A DNA stretch of 64,000 nucleotides from positions 434,001-498,000 of the forward strand of contig JAYQNS010000003.1 of the NCBI GenBank assembly GCA_038144425.1, given 5' to 3'. Below, piece by piece: positions 61,582 through 64,000 of this stretch. Made by a program: the position numbers and the translations under genes. Origin of the DNA: Salivita marina (lineage in GTDB: Bacteria; Pseudomonadota; Gammaproteobacteria; Pseudomonadales; Azotimanducaceae). The first letter of the stretch is position 1. Every line of letters begins with the position of its first letter. The notes beneath the pieces were generated by a model that had not been told where the DNA came from, made no database searches, and was given only the letters and a program-made list of their open reading frames with translations.

Positions 61582-62375
61582 GAGTCGTCGCGCTTCTAAA
61601 CGAAGATCTTCCAGCGCTCTATGCGCTGAATCATCTTCTCAACGCCCTGCTGCGTCACGAAACAACCTTCTTCCTTTCTCGTTTCGTCGGGCGCCCTGGC
61701 CCAACCCCCCGCGCCCTACGCGACCTCGAGGCTCAGGAGCAAGGGCTGCTGAGGCAGCTACTCAATCGCTTGCCACCCCGTACCCAGCCCTCAGGGCTCC
61801 GCACCTTCCAGGAGCTCGCGGACGCGCTCGGCTGCGACGGCGCGTACCTCGATAGGCCTCGTGCTTCCGCGAGCAGGGAGACCCTCTCCGCCCTGACGCC
61901 GGACCTCATTCTCTCCGTTCGCTATGGTGGCATTCTCGATGCCGACCACGTGGAACTCGCACGCCACGGCATCCTGAACCTCCACTCCGGCGCCCTTCCC
62001 GCCTACCGCGGCGTCCTCGCGAGCTTTCGGGCCATCTCCGCCGGCGAAGATCGGCTCACGGCAACGCTGCACCGTATTGTCGATCGGGGGATCGACACGG
62101 GGCCGATCCTCGCCCGTGCGGATATCCCTTTCGACCCCACGCGCGCGCTTCTCGGGCAGATTATTGATCTCTATGGCCCGGGCTGCGAACTCATGGTGGA
62201 TGCCCTAAGCGCCCTGGAAAAGGGTGATCCCCTTCCCGGGGCACCGCAGGATCCGGCACAGGGCGCGTATTTTTCTAAGCCCACGGAGGACGAACTTCAA
62301 GCCTTCGAGGCCCAGGGCCATCGCTTATGCGATTTAGGGGATACGCTGACCTACCTCGCGCCCTTCCTCGGTTGA
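61578..62375 (+). CDS. Formyltransferase-fold protein
   Basis: A 265-residue protein with the formyl-transfer domain of methionyl-tRNA formyltransferase and related sugar formyltransferases. The catalytic Asn and His are in LNLHSGALPAYRGV and the Asp in RGIDTGPIL. The N-terminal ~90 residues differ from Fmt, and the Fmt C-terminal domain is missing, so it more likely formylates another amine, possibly an amino sugar. The start is GTG 61578. It is convergent with puhE. Confidence 0.75.
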   Translation: MRVVALLNEDLPALYALNHLLNALLRHETTFFLSRFVGRPGPTPRALRDLEAQEQGLLRQLLNRLPPRTQPSGLRTFQELADALGCDGAYLDRPRASASRETLSALTPDLILSVRYGGILDADHVELARHGILNLHSGALPAYRGVLASFRAISAGEDRLTATLHRIVDRGIDTGPILARADIPFDPTRALLGQIIDLYGPGCELMVDALSALEKGDPLPGAPQDPAQGAYFSKPTEDELQAFEAQGHRLCDLGDTLTYLAPFLG

Positions 62376-62437
62376 GAGGCTGTGCTCGGGCGCTCAGGAG
62401 CGCGACGGGGACACCAAGGCAGGGCTGGAGCTGACGG

Positions 62438-63250
62438 CTAAGGCGCTGCTTGGACCCAAGCCGTCGGAGCCTCTTCGGCGGTCGTCGTTGAGGGGCGCCG
62501 GGGCAGCGCCCAACGCCAAAGCCACCCATCATCCATATTGATCACGAGAAACCAGTGCTCAAGCACGGCCAAGGCTATTAGCGCGCCGAGGAGCGCAGAT
62601 CCCAAGGCCTGGCTGGGCATGGGCGCGGTGAGCGCCTGCCCCACCAGCAGAATGGTAAGGCCCGTACCTATGGTGATGGAGAAGGGGAAAAGGCTGTTCA
62701 TGGGGCGCTTCCGGGTCCAGCTAACGAGGTAGCGCATGTGCTCCGGGAAGAATTCCCCATGAAGATTCGGCACCCCGAGATAGACATTGAGCTTCGCGCT
62801 CCAGCGAGCCACCGCCAGCACCGTAAAGCTTTGGGCCGCAAGCGCGTTGGGGGCATCCCAAAGCCCTAGCCAAAGGAGCGCAAGGGTCGCGACCACAGCC
62901 AATTCATGCCAAAGCCCGGTCATGAGTGCCCCCTTGAAGCGTGCCCAACCCTCAAGGCCCGGGGGACAGAGCTTGCGGCTGGCCAGGGGCCCAGCGATGG
63001 CCCCAGCTAGGTAGGCAAATTCGAGCCAACCCCAAATGAGCAGCCCCATCATAAAGCTGGCAATCCAGGGACCCTGTCCGACCTTTGGCCCCAGCTGCAG
63101 GGCAAGCACCCAGGCCACCCCGTAGATTACGCTGAGCACCCCAAGGCTTGCGCCCCGATGTCCATGGCGATTAGCCAGCCAAAGGAGCGCGGCCGTGCTA
63201 AGCCACCAGAGCAGCACAGCAATCCCCACGCCAAGGGCGAGGCTCGCCAT
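62438..63250 (-). CDS. puhE: PuhE, photosynthetic complex assembly protein 2
   Basis: A 270-residue multi-pass membrane protein (seven or eight helices) of the DUF3623/PuhE family, found only in anoxygenic phototrophs. Recognisable blocks are ARWSAKLNVYLGVPNLHGEF and the following FFPEHMRYLVSW, and the C-terminal AVLEHWFLV. It supports reaction-centre/LH1 assembly. The start leaves six bases to the acsF stop; the GGAGG directly touches the ATG, so the start is not certain. It indicates that a photosynthesis gene cluster begins here. Confidence 0.9.
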   Translation of the reverse strand: MASLALGVGIAVLLWWLSTAALLWLANRHGHRGASLGVLSVIYGVAWVLALQLGPKVGQGPWIASFMMGLLIWGWLEFAYLAGAIAGPLASRKLCPPGLEGWARFKGALMTGLWHELAVVATLALLWLGLWDAPNALAAQSFTVLAVARWSAKLNVYLGVPNLHGEFFPEHMRYLVSWTRKRPMNSLFPFSITIGTGLTILLVGQALTAPMPSQALGSALLGALIALAVLEHWFLVINMDDGWLWRWALPRRPSTTTAEEAPTAWVQAAP

Positions 63251-63256
63251 CCTCCC

Positions 63257-64000
63257 CTACCAGGCCGGCAACATACGCGCATCGTCGGGAAGCGCGTTTT
63301 CCTTCACCGGATGCAGGTAAAGCTGAACAAAGATGAGGGCGCCACGAGCCCTTAGCCCAAGCCGATGAAGGGGCCCGAAAAGGCCCCCGGCCTCCTGCGA
63401 GCGCTCCACGGCCTTGCCAATTTCCACTAGCCGACTGAGGCCCGCTCGGAATTTCGGGGCGTCCGTATCGAGGGTGAGGGGAAAGACCTGTCTGGAAATC
63501 TCCGTCGTGATATCGAAAACGGTGTAGTCGTACTCATCGACATCGATACCCAGCGCATCGTGCAGCACAGTGCGGGAGTGATCCCGAACGAACATGGTGC
63601 TGTAGACCGCGAGGAGGAAGAAACGGATCCAGAGCCGATTAAGCCCCGAAAGCAAACCCGGGTTCGCTCGCATGATGAGAGCAAAGGATTCCCCGTGGCG
63701 GAACTCATCGTTGCACCAGCGCAGAAACCAGCGGTAGATCGGGTGGAAGCGCTTCTCGGGATGCTTCTCGAGGTGCCGATAGATCGTGATGTAGCGCGCA
63801 TAGCCGATCTTTTCCGACAGGTAGGTCGCGTAAAAAATAAACTTTGGCTTAAAAAAGGTGTGCTTCTTTTCCCGCTTCAAAAAGCCCAGGTCCACAGCGA
63901 CCCCAAAATCCTTCAGGGCACGATTGATAAAGCCTGCGTGCCGCGCCTCATCCCGAGCCATGAAGGCCATGAGCTCTTTGAGGTCGGGATGATTCACCCG
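63257..64000 (-). CDS. acsF: AcsF, Mg-protoporphyrin IX monomethyl ester oxidative cyclase (3' part)
   Basis: The 247 or so C-terminal residues of the oxygen-dependent cyclase that forms ring E of bacteriochlorophyll. Diiron motifs DEARHAGF and NDEFRHGESF are both present, together with FFKPKFIFYATYLSEKIGYA. The 5' end lies beyond the right edge; the apparent GTG at 63997 is an internal codon. Being AcsF and not BchE, it indicates oxygenic conditions for pigment synthesis. Confidence 0.95.
   Translation of the reverse strand, partial: RVNHPDLKELMAFMARDEARHAGFINRALKDFGVAVDLGFLKREKKHTFFKPKFIFYATYLSEKIGYARYITIYRHLEKHPEKRFHPIYRWFLRWCNDEFRHGESFALIMRANPGLLSGLNRLWIRFFLLAVYSTMFVRDHSRTVLHDALGIDVDEYDYTVFDITTEISRQVFPLTLDTDAPKFRAGLSRLVEIGKAVERSQEAGGLFGPLHRLGLRARGALIFVQLYLHPVKENALPDDARMLPAW

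Noticed and set aside
1..64000. tRNA, rRNA, IS elements, prophage or attachment sites
   Set aside because: No cloverleaf-like segments, transposase motifs, long terminal inverted repeats or integrase genes were recognised on reading both strands.

Overview
The window is GC-rich, densely coded bacterial chromosome: about 50 genes, almost no intergenic space, and many ATGA, GTGA or TGATG overlaps between consecutive genes. Single-copy genes such as ttcA, the tesA/ybbA/ybbP block, rdgC, pyrC, prc, acnB, bolA and trhO point to a gammaproteobacterium. The right edge holds puhE and part of acsF, the aerobic oxidative cyclase of bacteriochlorophyll synthesis. The organism is therefore most likely an aerobic anoxygenic phototroph, plausibly of the marine NOR5/OM60 (Halieaceae) type; that placement is inference. 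No tRNA, rRNA, IS element or CRISPR array was seen.

Region 1 (1-7.4 kb): the start of ttcA, a secreted polysaccharide deacetylase, a Bax-like glucosaminidase, the ybbA-ybbP exporter divergent from tesA, a TetR regulator and a short-chain dehydrogenase. Region 2 (6.6-15.6 kb, minus strand): a tight series reading TPR-CHAT lipoprotein, FecR-domain exported protein, CHASE2-adenylate cyclase, BolA, TrhO and SDR. The first three look like an envelope-to-cytoplasm signalling unit built around a caspase-like protease and cAMP. Region 3 (15.7-19.2 kb): rdgC, an M14 carboxypeptidase, DUF1244 and pyrC. Region 4 (19.2-32.6 kb): transporters, an FKBP lipoprotein, the Prc protease, an acyl-CoA synthetase, an unusual TGS-less threonyl-tRNA synthetase with a GNAT enzyme, an NlpC/P60-like hydrolase, DUF2237 and a photolyase.

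Region 5 (32.6-38.5 kb): acnB divergent from a LysR regulator, then a voltage-gated-type K+ channel divergent from a TrkH K+ uptake subunit. Region 6 (38.5-44.4 kb): an uncharacterised four-gene operon of two circularly permuted ATP-grasp enzymes, two alpha-E domains (one fused to an ATP-grasp) and a transglutaminase-like protein, probably making or attaching a peptide. Region 7 (44.5-54.0 kb): phoD behind a Pho-box-like site, a Tat-targeted class V PLP protein, a sulfurtransferase, a fatty-acid/enoate degradation group including an ene-reductase with an apparent N-terminal frameshift, and an exported protein with three Rid domains. Region 8 (54.0-59.0 kb): a small surface-glycan or modification locus with a sialyltransferase-like protein, a glycosyltransferase-methyltransferase fusion, a HAD phosphatase, a 2OG-Fe(II) oxygenase and a methyltransferase. 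Region 9 (59.0-64.0 kb): a YedK/HMCES DNA-crosslink protein, thiolase, a cold-shock protein, a formyltransferase, and the edge of the photosynthesis genes.
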